NCBI GenBank assembly: GCA_963807065.1
Contig: CAWDZQ010000003.1
Location: forward strand, 1,488,001-1,552,000
Length of the DNA: 64,000 bases
Source: CAWAND01 sp963807065
GTDB lineage: Bacteria; Chloroflexota; Anaerolineae; Anaerolineales; E44-bin32
Direction of reading: 5' to 3'
Shown: positions 18,401 through 29,801 of the stretch, one piece after another
Numbering within the stretch: the first letter of the stretch is position 1
Layout: the number at the start of each line of letters is the position of its first letter
Made by a program: the position numbers and the translations under genes
Notes under the pieces: model-generated
Database searches by the model: none
Seen by the model: the letters and a program-made list of their open reading frames with translations, nothing else
Told to the model about the DNA's origin: nothing

Positions 18401-19117
18401 CACTTATTCGTGCCTATTCTGTCTGGCGACAAGCCAGTGGGCGTGATCTCTGTCGCCGACAGGGACAGGGAGGATGCGTTCGGAGAATCAGAGATAAGCC
18501 TGGTAACCACCCTGGCCAACAGCATGAGCGTGGCCCTGGAGAACGCTCGGCTGTTCGAAGAGACTAACCGCTTGCTCGACGAAACAAAGCAACGGGCCGC
18601 CGAGTTGAGCATCATCAACAGCGTCCAGCAGGGCCTGGCTGCCCAGTTGGATCTCGACGGGATTATCGAGCTGGTCGGCGACAAGATCCTGGAGATCGTC
18701 GATTTAGATACCGTCGGCATTGGCCTTCTGGATAGGAATGCGGAGGTCATCCGGGTCCCTTACCTCTACGATCAGGGCAAGCGGCATACCGGCGAGATAC
18801 CTCTCGGGAAGGGCCTGGCGTCGCATGTCATCTTGGGAAAGAAGACGTTGCTGATTAACGAAGACATGGAGCGGCGGGCTGAAGAGCTGGGGGCCGTCTA
18901 CCTAGGGAGCGAAGAGATCGACAAATCTTGGCTTGGCGTCCCGATTGTCGTAGGAGAAAAGGCGGTCGGCGCCATCTCGGTCAGCAGCATGACCGAAGAG
19001 AACGCGTTCTCAAGCTCAGATGTGCGGCTAGTGGAGACTCTGGCATCCAGCATGGGTGTGGCTCTAGAAAACGCCCGCTTGTTCGAAGAAACCAACCGCT
19101 TGCTAGACGAGACTTAA
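15263..19117 (+). CDS. HK2 fragment 2: TPR end plus five GAF domains
   Basis: Continues the TPR region (ARKSGDKQQRADGLLALGHA) and encodes the first GAF (about 16470-16920), then four linker-GAF modules. It ends at a TAA (19115-19117) in the middle of an inter-GAF linker. No separate start codon with a ribosome-binding site is evident, so independent translation is unlikely. Confidence 0.6.
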   Translation, partial: RARKSGDKQQRADGLLALGHAYSQIEDLTESLRAFEKALELFQELGDQRGEAECIYQIGSVDAYQGRPEAAREKFTRALTLQRAFGDRKKEARILSALSIFTVDQAAKRDLGESSLSISIEINDSVGQSREFNNLSLLYGHLGLYDTGLGLIDKAVESARARGAAYHLATYLESRARILFELGKIEDAGQAFQEVVSISNDLNSRYLRSYGALGLGQVALAMGRPKVALDHFEDAFRNFKDLNAAVETATAMAFIGSARLALGHQRLAQKATAEAVDLFGAAGDASGDYPPQLIGWSRYKVLEAVLATGKGKKSKPRAAGPSKVSAGTIDDAWQAIQRAHDLTLEGIANLSDQGLRRNYLNKVKLNREILGAWAREAIERGMALDVESPGSGNLQAQLKRMLAIGLKLNDRRDTEQLTAFIMEQFIELSGAERSALILTGDDGERHVAAQRHFSNSDPKAVLQLAASMLEEVTATAHSAVRQDVSPADLLDSSAEPMDVVSAVCIPLIAHERLLGMLYGDIHVIFGPFGEADIDLLSAFANQAAAAIENARLYQGLEDRVTERTTELHQANLNLEQRAAELAVINSVQEGLASKLDFQAIIELVGEKIMQVFDQQGIGIRIYDPETDLVHYPFEVENKTRLPAYPPRKAMGLSRHIIRTRQPLTLNEDLDGWLEEHGALLLPGSQRNKSVLGVPVIVKDQVRGLVVLEDSRENAYSPADERLLSTIAASMGVALENARLFDETTRLLEETRQRNAELAVINSVQEGLASQLDIQAIFELVGEKVREIFDAQAIDIMTYDRSTNLCEYRFGFEKGKRLQPGEVPPFPPGGFSGHMLKTRQPLMFNEDLLARAEEYGSVPHAGEMSKSYLGVPLIRGDAAVGVISLQHIDKENAYTDSDLRLLMTLASSMSVALENARLFDETTQLLEETRRRNAELAVINKVQDGLASKLDLAGIVEVVGEEIARILESENVHIGLLSDDGQTIITPFYMEHGDRFPVEPMPLERARFTSQVFETRKPLVVDLATQLKVLEEGGGVHGDPDSPFPKSHLFVPILSGDKPVGVISVADRDREDAFGESEISLVTTLANSMSVALENARLFEETNRLLDETKQRAAELSIINSVQQGLAAQLDLDGIIELVGDKILEIVDLDTVGIGLLDRNAEVIRVPYLYDQGKRHTGEIPLGKGLASHVILGKKTLLINEDMERRAEELGAVYLGSEEIDKSWLGVPIVVGEKAVGAISVSSMTEENAFSSSDVRLVETLASSMGVALENARLFEETNRLLDET

Positions 19118-20165
19118 CAGCGCGCCGCCGAACTGAGCATAATCAACAGCGTCGGTCAGGGGCTTGTGAAGCAGCTGGAGTACCAGGCGATTGTCGACCT
19201 GGTTGGCGACAAAGTTGGAGAGATCTTCTCTGCCGACACAACCTACATCGCCCTTGTCGACCCGCAGACAGGTACCGGCCATATGAGCTACTACGTCGAC
19301 CGGGGCGCCCGCAAGCTCTTTGACCCCGTTCGATCCTACAAACCTTCGGGGCTGACAGGACACATACTCGAATCCATGAAACCCCTCCTCCTAGGATCCG
19401 GTGAAGAGGGCAGGCAGTATGGCGTTCAGCGTGTTTCTTCAGAAGAGGATGGTGTGGACCGCAACGAATCCTTCCTGGGGGTTCCACTCTTCCGTGGCAG
19501 CCAGGCAGTGGGTGTCGTCAGTGTGCAGAGCTATCAACAGAATGCCTTCGACGAATCCGATCTCAGGCTCCTGACAACCCTGACCTCCAGCATGAGCGTG
19601 GCCCTCGAAAACGCCCGGCTGTTCGAAGAAACCAATCGCCTTCTGGACGAAACCCGGCAGCGAAATGCCGAGATGGGGGTGATCAACAGCATCCAGCAGG
19701 GTCTGGCGAGCAAGCTGGATATGCAGGCGATATTCGACCTGGTCGGCGATAAGATCCGTCAGATTTTCGATGCCCAGGGGCTGGCGATCTTCACCTACGA
19801 TCGGCAACTTGACCTCGTGACGTATCGCTATATCGTCGAGCGAGGCGAGCGGATTCGCGTTGAGCCGATGACCCCGGGTGGTTTCGGAGCGGTCCTGCTC
19901 AAAGAGCATAAGCCGCTCCTCTTCAACGAGAACATCGCTAACCATATGATGGATTATGGATCGATCGTGATCGCCGGCGAGCTTTCCAAGTCGTACCTGG
20001 GGGTGCCGTTGGTGATTGGCGATCAAGCCATAGGTGGAATCTCGCTCGAAAACATCGATCGAGAAAACGCCTTCTCGGAAGCCGATGTGCGCCTGCTGGG
20101 CACGATCGCTTCCAGCATGAGTGTAGCTCTGGAAAACGCGCGAACTCTTCGCGGAGACGCGGCGC

Positions 20166-20176
<11 letters not shown>
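19118..20176 (+). CDS. HK2 fragment 3: two GAF domains
   Basis: In the same frame as fragment 2, straight after the TAA: QRAAELSIINSVGQGL and a GAF, then QRNAEMGVINSIQQGL and another GAF. Similarity ends at ENAR near 20143, where one extra base moves the linker into the next frame. Confidence 0.6.
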
Positions 20177-24183
<4,007 letters not shown>

Positions 24184-24203
<20 letters not shown>

Positions 24204-24534
24204 TCCAGGCACCCTGGAGGCGCTGGCCTCCACGACAGACGCGCAGTTTGTGCATGAACTGATCGACACTTTTCTTGATGACGCGCCTTCTCTTCTCGAG
24301 AATCTGGAAACAGCCTTGAGCGCCGGGGACGCAGAGACCTTCCGCCGGGCGGCACACTCGCTCAAGTCCAATGGCGCCAGCCTGGGGGCGATGCCGTTTT
24401 CAACGTCCGCCAAGGCGTTGGAGATGATCGGCAAGTCAGGTGATCTGACAGGGGCGGCAGACAAAGTGGAGCAGCTTCAGGCCGAATTCAAAGAAGTGAT
24501 GAAGGCGTTAAGGGATTACAAGGATGAAACGTAA
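24184..24534 (+). CDS. HPt (histidine phosphotransfer) domain protein
   Basis: The 116-residue single-domain protein carries AAHSLKSNGASLGA, the HPt signature, with the phospho-accepting His58. It begins MTDPTIDPGTLEALAS. HPt proteins shuttle phosphate between receivers of hybrid kinases and a final response regulator. The ATG at 24184 overlaps the end of the HK2 frame by 20 nt, with a GGAAGGAG site about 10 nt upstream. Its own stop overlaps the next gene's start by 11 nt, so HK2, HPt and the receiver-cyclase form a translationally coupled operon. The genetic order suggests phosphate flow from the HK receivers through His58 to Asp60 of the cyclase protein. Confidence 0.92.
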
Positions 24535-25588
24535 CAGCAAGCTAGGCCCCAGCCGATTGCTGGTGGTCGATGACAATAAAGTCAACCGGCTGCTCTTGGC
24601 TCGAGGACTGCAAGAACTGGGGCACAGCATCACGTTCGCTGAGAACGGCCGCGAAGCCCTAGACACCATGCGGCGAGAGTCGTTTGATCTGGTCGTGCTG
24701 GATATCATGATGCCGGAACTGGACGGCTATCAGGTCCTGGAAAAGATCATGATGGATTCTGACCTCCGCGACATCCCGGTGATCGTCGTTTCAGCCATGG
24801 ATGAGTTGGACAGTGTTGTCAAGTGCATTGAAATGGGGGCCGAAGACTATTTGTCGAAACCCCTCAATCCGGTCTTGCTCAAAGCCCGCATCGGTGCCTG
24901 CCTCGAGAAGAAGTGGTTGAGGGATCAGCAGCGCGAGCTGATTAGCAAGTTTGCCACGTCCGAGGTGGCTGAGGATTTGCTGGCGACGGGCTTCTCACTG
25001 GGCGGGAAGTATGTCGAAGCCTCGGCCATGTTTTCCGACATCCGGGGGTTCACCACGATCTCTGAGTCACAATCGCCTGAAGATACTATCGAACTTCTGA
25101 ATACCTACTACACGTTGATGTTCGACGCTATCACCGGCCACGAGGGGGTTGTCAATCAGATTGTCGGCGACGGCCTGATGGCGATCTTTGGCGCCCCGGC
25201 CAGCAACCCCGACCACGCCACATGCGCCGTTCAAGCTGCCCTGGAGATGGTCGAACTGGTGGACTTGTTCAACCAGGAACAGGCTGGCCAGGGAAAACTG
25301 CAGCTCCAGATTGGCGTTGGGGTCGCCACCGGCCAGGTGATTGCTGGCTATACCGGCACGCAAAACAGGGCCACATACACATGCGTCGGCGACGCCGTCA
25401 ATGTGGCTGCCCGCCTCGAAGCACACACGAAATCTGCGGGCCACCCGATATTGATCGATGAGAACACGCACCTTGGGCTGAATGGGATCATCACCGACGA
25501 TGATCTGGGCCTGGTCGACATTAAAGGCAAGACGGACAAGGTCAGAGTCTTTGCCATCCCGGTGCCATCAATAACTGCGAGCAATTGA
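24524..25588 (+). CDS. Response regulator with class III adenylate/guanylate cyclase output
   Basis: The 354-residue product has an N-terminal receiver (VVDDNKVN, phospho-acceptor Asp60 in VVLDIMMPELDGY, Lys112 in LSKPLNP). A linker helix leads to a class III nucleotidyl cyclase domain (about 165-345) with the two metal-binding aspartates (Asp172 in FSDIRGFT, Asp216 in VGDGLMAIFG) and the TCVGDAVNVAARLE transition-state region. Phosphorylation should control synthesis of a cyclic nucleotide. cAMP is likely from family statistics, but cGMP cannot be excluded by eye. The ATG at 24524 overlaps the HPt stop. Candidate readers of the product are nearby: the Crp regulator at 25719 and the MFS-cNMP transporter at 12916. 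Confidence 0.93.
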   Translation: MKRNSKLGPSRLLVVDDNKVNRLLLARGLQELGHSITFAENGREALDTMRRESFDLVVLDIMMPELDGYQVLEKIMMDSDLRDIPVIVVSAMDELDSVVKCIEMGAEDYLSKPLNPVLLKARIGACLEKKWLRDQQRELISKFATSEVAEDLLATGFSLGGKYVEASAMFSDIRGFTTISESQSPEDTIELLNTYYTLMFDAITGHEGVVNQIVGDGLMAIFGAPASNPDHATCAVQAALEMVELVDLFNQEQAGQGKLQLQIGVGVATGQVIAGYTGTQNRATYTCVGDAVNVAARLEAHTKSAGHPILIDENTHLGLNGIITDDDLGLVDIKGKTDKVRVFAIPVPSITASN

Positions 25589-25718
25589 CCGCACCACGCA
25601 CTGTGAGCCGGTGGACAGCCGAGGGGTGGCGCCCTGACGGAGAACCGGGGGCACTGCCTCGAAGTCGACCGCCCGCGCAGTGATCGTTAGCAAACCATGT
25701 TGGGGGCTAGCTGACAGG

Positions 25719-26423
25719 ATGTCGAATCAACCAATGGGATCGGCGGACATCTTTGCATTCTTGCGGGACGTCCCTTTGTTCCGTGGCATTCCTGATGCGC
25801 CCCTCATGACCCTGGCGGAGGCTGGCAAAGTAAGGAGCCTGCCAAAGGGAAAAATCGTGTTCGATCAATCCAGCCACTCAGAGACCACGTACCTCGTTCA
25901 TCACGGCTGCATCGATCTGGTCTTGAGCACCCCGGAAGGGCGCGAGTTGGTGATCGGTTCGATGCGCCGCGGCGATCTCTTCGGTGAACTGGGCGTACTC
26001 ACCGGCGGCGCACGATCGGCCCAGGCCATGGCGAGGGAAGCCAGCGATCTGATAAGCATCCCGGGGCAGGTCTTCCTGGCCGAGCTAGAGAAGGAGCCCC
26101 TGTTGATGCGGCGCATGCTCGAGCTTACCTCGGAACGCCTCCAACTCAGCAGCCAGCGGGAAAGTGCGCTGGCCTTCATGGATGCGCCGGCAAGAGTTGC
26201 ACTGGCCCTGATTCAACTATCCGAACAGGAGCCGAACACTCCGGACTTGGTGACGATATCCCAGAACGAGCTGGCCCAGCACGTTGGCACAACCCGCCAG
26301 ACAGCAGCCTCGATCCTTGGCAGGTGGCGCCGTCGCGGCTGGATCATCACCGGGCGTGGAAAGATCATGCTCGTGGACCGAGCCTCCCTTCGGCGTGAGG
26401 CTGGAGCCGTTTCAAACGATTAG
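25719..26423 (+). CDS. Crp/Fnr-family transcriptional regulator
   Basis: The 234-residue protein has an N-terminal cNMP-binding beta-roll (about 10-130) with LFGELGVLTGGARSAQA, which keeps the Glu and the Arg-Ser-Ala of cAMP-binding members. A dimerisation helix and a C-terminal winged HTH follow (ISQNELAQHVGTTRQTAASI, then GRWRRRGWI). In the recognition helix the Arg that contacts TGTGA in E. coli CRP is kept, but the Glu is Gln and the later Arg is Ser, so its DNA site may differ. It lies 130 nt after the receiver-cyclase gene. The start is uncertain: the frame is open from a GTG at 25680, and the ATG at 25719 has only a weak GG upstream. Confidence 0.92.
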   Translation: MSNQPMGSADIFAFLRDVPLFRGIPDAPLMTLAEAGKVRSLPKGKIVFDQSSHSETTYLVHHGCIDLVLSTPEGRELVIGSMRRGDLFGELGVLTGGARSAQAMAREASDLISIPGQVFLAELEKEPLLMRRMLELTSERLQLSSQRESALAFMDAPARVALALIQLSEQEPNTPDLVTISQNELAQHVGTTRQTAASILGRWRRRGWIITGRGKIMLVDRASLRREAGAVSND

Positions 26424-26619
26424 GACGGCTGCCGTAGATTCTGCTCAACCTTCTGTCGTCAAGTTGACAGACAACCCGTCCGTGAGCATCTATCATGATG
26501 ATCAATCCGAGTAAGAAGTTGGCAGGGATCGTCTGGACGTGAGCACAAGCAAGCGCATCGGCAAGAATGCTGACCATCTCGGAATTTTGATTGGGACCGG
26601 AACAAAGGAGGAAAGTGAA

Positions 26620-27393
26620 ATGGACGAGAAGATGCAGCAAGCACTTGGTCGTGTTCTGAAGAAACTGTCAGCGCTGCGGCAGACCATGCGCAACGAGGAC
26701 GCCCAGGTCCTGGATCTTTTGATCTTCGGAGAGGAAGAAGTTGCCCTTCACTCAGCCAAGGACCAGGTGCAATCCCGAATCATCGGCGGCGCCCAGCCGA
26801 GGCTGGCCGGTCGAGCGGCCGAACAGGCAGCCGGAAAGAACATTGAGGCTGCCTCCGAAGTCGCCATGCACAGCATGGACGCATCCACCGGCAAAGCCGC
26901 TCTGGGGCCTGAAGGGCGTGCCTCGGCCGGCGCCGCCACTTCGAAGAACGCGGAGGCCGCCTCCGAAGTCGCCATGCACAGCATGGACGCATCCACCGGC
27001 AAAGCCGCTCTGGGACCCGAAGGGCGAGCCTCGGCCGGCGCCGCCACTTCGAAGAACGCGGAGGCCGCCGCTGAAGTCGCCATGCACAGCATGGACGCAT
27101 CCACCGGCAAAGCCGCTCTGGGGCCCGAAGGGCGTGCCTCGGCTGGCGCCGCCACTTCGAAGAACGCGGAGGCCGCCGCTGAAGTCGCCATGCACAGCAT
27201 GGACGCATCCACCGGCAAAGCCGCTCTGGGGCCCGAAGGGCGTGCCTCGGCCGGCGCCGCCACTTCGAAGAACGCGGAGGCCGCCTCCGAAGTCGCCATG
27301 CACAGCATGGACGCATCCACCGGCAGCATAGCCTCCCGGATCATCCTGGACAAAGATGGCAACTACGTAGCCGTGGACGCCGCAGCTGGCTAG
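26620..27393 (+). CDS. Repeat protein with tandem 36-residue units (unknown function)
   Basis: I do not recognise a family. The 257-residue product has a helical N-terminus of about 75 residues (ALGRVLKKLSALRQTMRNED then VLDLLIFGEEEVALHS). Four near-identical 36-residue repeats follow, each starting EVAMHSMDASTGKAALGPEG and continuing RASAGAATSKNAEAA. A partial fifth repeat leads into the tail SRIILDKDGNYVAVDAAAG. The N-terminal EVALHS and SRII echo the repeat start and the tail. There is no signal peptide. The ATG at 26620 has an excellent AAAGGAGG site, and a strong terminator follows, so it is likely highly expressed and monocistronic. A GAF protein and a cytoplasmic subtilase follow on the same strand. 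It might be a scaffold, a coiled structural protein or a protease substrate; none of these is shown. Confidence 0.85.
   Translation: MDEKMQQALGRVLKKLSALRQTMRNEDAQVLDLLIFGEEEVALHSAKDQVQSRIIGGAQPRLAGRAAEQAAGKNIEAASEVAMHSMDASTGKAALGPEGRASAGAATSKNAEAASEVAMHSMDASTGKAALGPEGRASAGAATSKNAEAAAEVAMHSMDASTGKAALGPEGRASAGAATSKNAEAAAEVAMHSMDASTGKAALGPEGRASAGAATSKNAEAASEVAMHSMDASTGSIASRIILDKDGNYVAVDAAAG
26857..27324 (+). repeat. 108-bp tandem repeat array (four full copies plus 36 bp)
   Basis: Copies begin at 26857, 26965, 27073, 27181 and 27289, exactly 108 bp apart. They differ by only a few bases each, including synonymous changes and TCC/GCT at the last codon. The array is in frame within the coding sequence, so copy number can change without a frameshift. 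Confidence 0.95.
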
Positions 27394-27412
27394 TCTAGAC
27401 CCCATGCGCAAT

Positions 27413-27460
27413 CGCACGGTACCCGGAGCCGAAAACTCTCCGGGTACGCGTGCGTTTATT
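27413..27460 (+). terminator. Intrinsic terminator of the repeat protein gene
   Basis: A perfect 10-bp stem GTACCCGGAG/CTCCGGGTAC (27419-27428 with 27438-27447) is extended by CGCAC/GTGCG across a small internal loop. TTTATT follows. Confidence 0.85.
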
Positions 27461-27525
27461 GATCTGATAGGCGTGATGGGGCGTTGTTCAACAGCTGCCG
27501 ACCAAATATCTTGGACTAACATCTG

Positions 27526-28311
27526 ATGCATGACGGAGCCTTCGACAACAGCCAACTGTTAGACGAGCTGCGTAGACTCCTGGAATCCATGGATGCTTCG
27601 GGGCGCGCCCTCCTTCCTGCCACAAATTCTGAACTGCTGCAGACAGTCGTCGAAGCGGCTGCCAGGATCTTTGGGGCGGCTGCGGCGTCCATCAGCTTGA
27701 TCGACGAAGCCGACAACACGCTGGTATTCAAAGTGGCCTACGGCGCAGGCCGGGACCAAGTTTTGGGAATGCGCATTCCGTTGGATCACGGCATCGCCGG
27801 CTATGTTGCCAGTACGGCACAGCCCATTGCCATTTCGAACGTCGGCCAAGATGCGCGCTTTAACCAGGAATTCGCCGAGAGCACCGGCTACGTTCCGAGC
27901 TCGATTCTGGCTACTCCCCTGATGATCGGCGGCCGAGTGATCGGGGTGATGGAGGTTCTGGACAAGATCAGCGCCCCATCATTTGGCATGCAAGACATGG
28001 AACTCCTGGGAGTATTCGCCCGTCAGGCGGCGATTGCCATTCAGCAATCCCAACAGATGGGGAGCCTAAGCCTGGTCTTTGTGGAGGCGCTCGGCCAAAT
28101 CATTCGCACTGGTGGCTCCGAGCAGCCGACCACCCTTGAAGCACTGGCGTCAGAAATCGAAGAAGCCCAGCCCGGTTACCAGGAGACAATGGTATTGGCA
28201 AGTCTCTTTTTTGACATCGCCCAAGCCGGAGAGGCCGAGAAGCGTTTGGGGGTGCAGATGCTTTCCGCCGTGCGCGATTATTTACGATCCCGGCCCAGCT
28301 TCCATCGATGA
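27526..28311 (+). CDS. GAF domain protein
   Basis: The 261-residue protein has a single GAF domain (about residues 30-175): SISLIDEADNTLVFKVAYGA, then IPLDHGIAGYVASTAQPIAI and the closing FARQAAIAIQ. A C-terminal helical part of about 85 residues carries no output domain. GAF domains bind small molecules such as cyclic nucleotides or act as dimerisation sensors, so this could be a stand-alone sensor working through protein contact. No ribosome-binding site is visible before the ATG at 27526. Its stop lies 40 nt before the likely start of the subtilase, suggesting co-transcription. Confidence 0.88.
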   Translation: MHDGAFDNSQLLDELRRLLESMDASGRALLPATNSELLQTVVEAAARIFGAAAASISLIDEADNTLVFKVAYGAGRDQVLGMRIPLDHGIAGYVASTAQPIAISNVGQDARFNQEFAESTGYVPSSILATPLMIGGRVIGVMEVLDKISAPSFGMQDMELLGVFARQAAIAIQQSQQMGSLSLVFVEALGQIIRTGGSEQPTTLEALASEIEEAQPGYQETMVLASLFFDIAQAGEAEKRLGVQMLSAVRDYLRSRPSFHR

Positions 28312-28351
28312 GACCGCCATACGGTTCGTCCGAACCTGTCTGAAGGCAATA

Positions 28352-29218
28352 GTGTCCACCAACGATACTTCCCAAGAAGAACATGAGATCCAGCGGCCCG
28401 CCTGGTCGTCACCGTTTTCGCCGGGCAGCTTGCAGCAGATCGAAACCATCGGACCCATTGGTCAGATCGACCGTGAGTGGGCGTGGGGAGGCAGCACAGG
28501 CAGGGGTGTGCGGGTGGGCGTCGTTGACAGCGGAATTGAGCATGACCACCCGGCGGTGGCCGGGAGTGTACACGGCGGCTGTGTGATTGAATTTGACCCT
28601 CAGTCGGAGAACCAGGTCCGAATCAAACCTGACGAGGAGCCGAAGGACATCTTTGGCCACGGCACGGCCTGCGCTGGAATCATCCACGGCCTAGCCCCGG
28701 AAGCTGAACTCTACAGCATCAGAGTCATCAGTGGCGACTTGACGGGTAAAGCCATGCAATTCGCGCAAGGGATCCGCTGGGCCATCGAGCACGGTATGGA
28801 CGTTGTGAACATGAGTTTGAGCACATCCCGGGAAGAGTTCTATGGCCTGTTCCACGAGCTGGCTGACGATGCCTACTTCCACAACATCTTGCTCGTCTCG
28901 GCGGTGAACAACATTCCGGCGCCCAGCTATCCATCCCTTTACTCATCCGTCGTATCTGTTGCCGCCCATGAAGGGCATGATCCCTTTACGTACTATTACA
29001 ACCCTGCCCCACCGGTCGAGTTCGGCGCGCCCGGAATTGATGTCGAAGTGGCTTGGCTGGACAAGAGCTACAGCGTCAGCACCGGGAACAGTTTTGCTGC
29101 CCCGCACATCGCCGGGATCATCGCACTTATCCAATCAAAACATCCCGAATTGACCCCATTTCAGGTCAAAACTGTCTTGCTGGCGTGCGCATCCAACGCC
29201 AAGGCAGGCGGATGTTAA
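28352..29218 (+). CDS. Cytoplasmic subtilisin-like serine protease (S8 family)
   Basis: The 288-residue product has the complete catalytic triad: Asp59 in VRVGVVDSGIEHDHP, His103 in FGHGTACAGI and Ser247 in GNSFAAPHIAG, with Asn in VSAVNN forming the oxyanion hole. No signal peptide or propeptide is visible, so it should act inside the cell. The frame is open far upstream (to 28079), but that part overlaps the GAF gene. The GTG at 28352 has GAAGG about 6 nt upstream and is the likely start. Small cytoplasmic subtilases often process a dedicated substrate. The neighbouring repeat protein at 26620 is an obvious candidate, but nothing in the sequence proves this. Confidence 0.88.
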   Translation: MSTNDTSQEEHEIQRPAWSSPFSPGSLQQIETIGPIGQIDREWAWGGSTGRGVRVGVVDSGIEHDHPAVAGSVHGGCVIEFDPQSENQVRIKPDEEPKDIFGHGTACAGIIHGLAPEAELYSIRVISGDLTGKAMQFAQGIRWAIEHGMDVVNMSLSTSREEFYGLFHELADDAYFHNILLVSAVNNIPAPSYPSLYSSVVSVAAHEGHDPFTYYYNPAPPVEFGAPGIDVEVAWLDKSYSVSTGNSFAAPHIAGIIALIQSKHPELTPFQVKTVLLACASNAKAGGC

Positions 29219-29281
29219 TCAAACTCTGACGGAGCCACTCATAGCGAACCAATCCGGGCCAACCCATTCTTGGGCCCTTCG

Positions 29282-29311
29282 TTGACGCACGTCCGCGGCG
29301 GATGATACAAT
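29282..29311 (+). promoter_or_regulatory. Promoter of tRNA-Lys
   Basis: TTGACG (29282-29287), 18-bp spacer, TACAAT (29306-29311), ending 9 nt before the tRNA. Confidence 0.75.
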
Positions 29312-29320
29312 CCGTTGTGC

Positions 29321-29393
29321 GCGCCGTTAGCTCAATTGGCAGAGCAGGGGCCTTTTAAGCCCAAGGTTCAGGGTTCGATTCCCTGACGGCGCA
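29321..29393 (+). tRNA. tRNA-Lys(UUU)
   Basis: A full cloverleaf can be drawn: 7-bp acceptor GCGCCGT/ACGGCGC, D arm GCTC...GAGC, anticodon loop CTTTTAA with anticodon TTT, and T arm CAGGG-TTCGATT-CCCTG. CCA is not encoded. The outermost anticodon-stem pair (27-43) is G-A, which is unusual. The gene stands alone between a good promoter and a short terminator. Confidence 0.95.
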
Positions 29394-29414
29394 CTTCCCC
29401 TCTACGCAAGAAAC

Positions 29415-29440
29415 TCCGCCGCCAGGCGGGATTTTGGTTT
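29415..29440 (+). terminator. Probable terminator of tRNA-Lys
   Basis: A 5-bp GC stem CCGCC/GGCGG (29416-29429, 4-nt loop), extendable by a T-G pair, followed by ATTTTGGTTT. Confidence 0.6.
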
Positions 29441-29801
29441 GGTCGGAACGGCATTGCGCGCTATCAGCCCAACCCCAGAATAGTTGGCCCGTTCCTCATC
29501 GAAACCCTGGACACGCGCAGAACAAAGGCTCCCATCTCGCCACATATCTGCCCTTCCTGTTTCTGGACTAGATCCGCCATTGGGCCGATACTTAGGCCCG
29601 TTCTCGCCTCACCCAGCCGCGTCATGCCTCGGGCGCAAGCAACACATGATTTCGTGGGGAGGCATACCTTCGGTCTGGCCACGATGAGCAGTTCATGGGT
29701 CCTGTTGGAAAGCGGTGCATCCCGGCCCGGCGGCACGCCAAACCATCAAAGGAAGCTCTGATCCTGTGATTGGCTCTCATCCTCCAGAGAATCGCTCGCC
29801 A
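29441..29801. other. Non-coding stretch between tRNA-Lys and the PhoD-like gene
   Basis: I see no gene, repeat or integration remnant here. No copy of the tRNA 3' end was noticed nearby that would mark an attachment site. The downstream gene's frame is open back to 29715. Confidence 0.4.

Noticed and set aside
19115..19117. Recoding of the TAA in HK2 (as for the TGA in the selenoprotein)
   Set aside because: TAA is not used for selenocysteine or pyrrolysine, there is no SECIS-like hairpin at the right place, and two frameshifts occur in the same gene.
26857..27324. CRISPR array
   Set aside because: The 108-bp units are contiguous with no unique spacers, and they are in frame within a protein.
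26752..27555. Minus-strand repeat ORFs over the tandem-repeat gene
   Set aside because: They repeat only because the plus-strand gene does. The plus frame has the strong ribosome-binding site and terminator.
29321..29801. Integrated element at tRNA-Lys
   Set aside because: No integrase, no repeat of the tRNA 3' end and no base-composition break was seen downstream.
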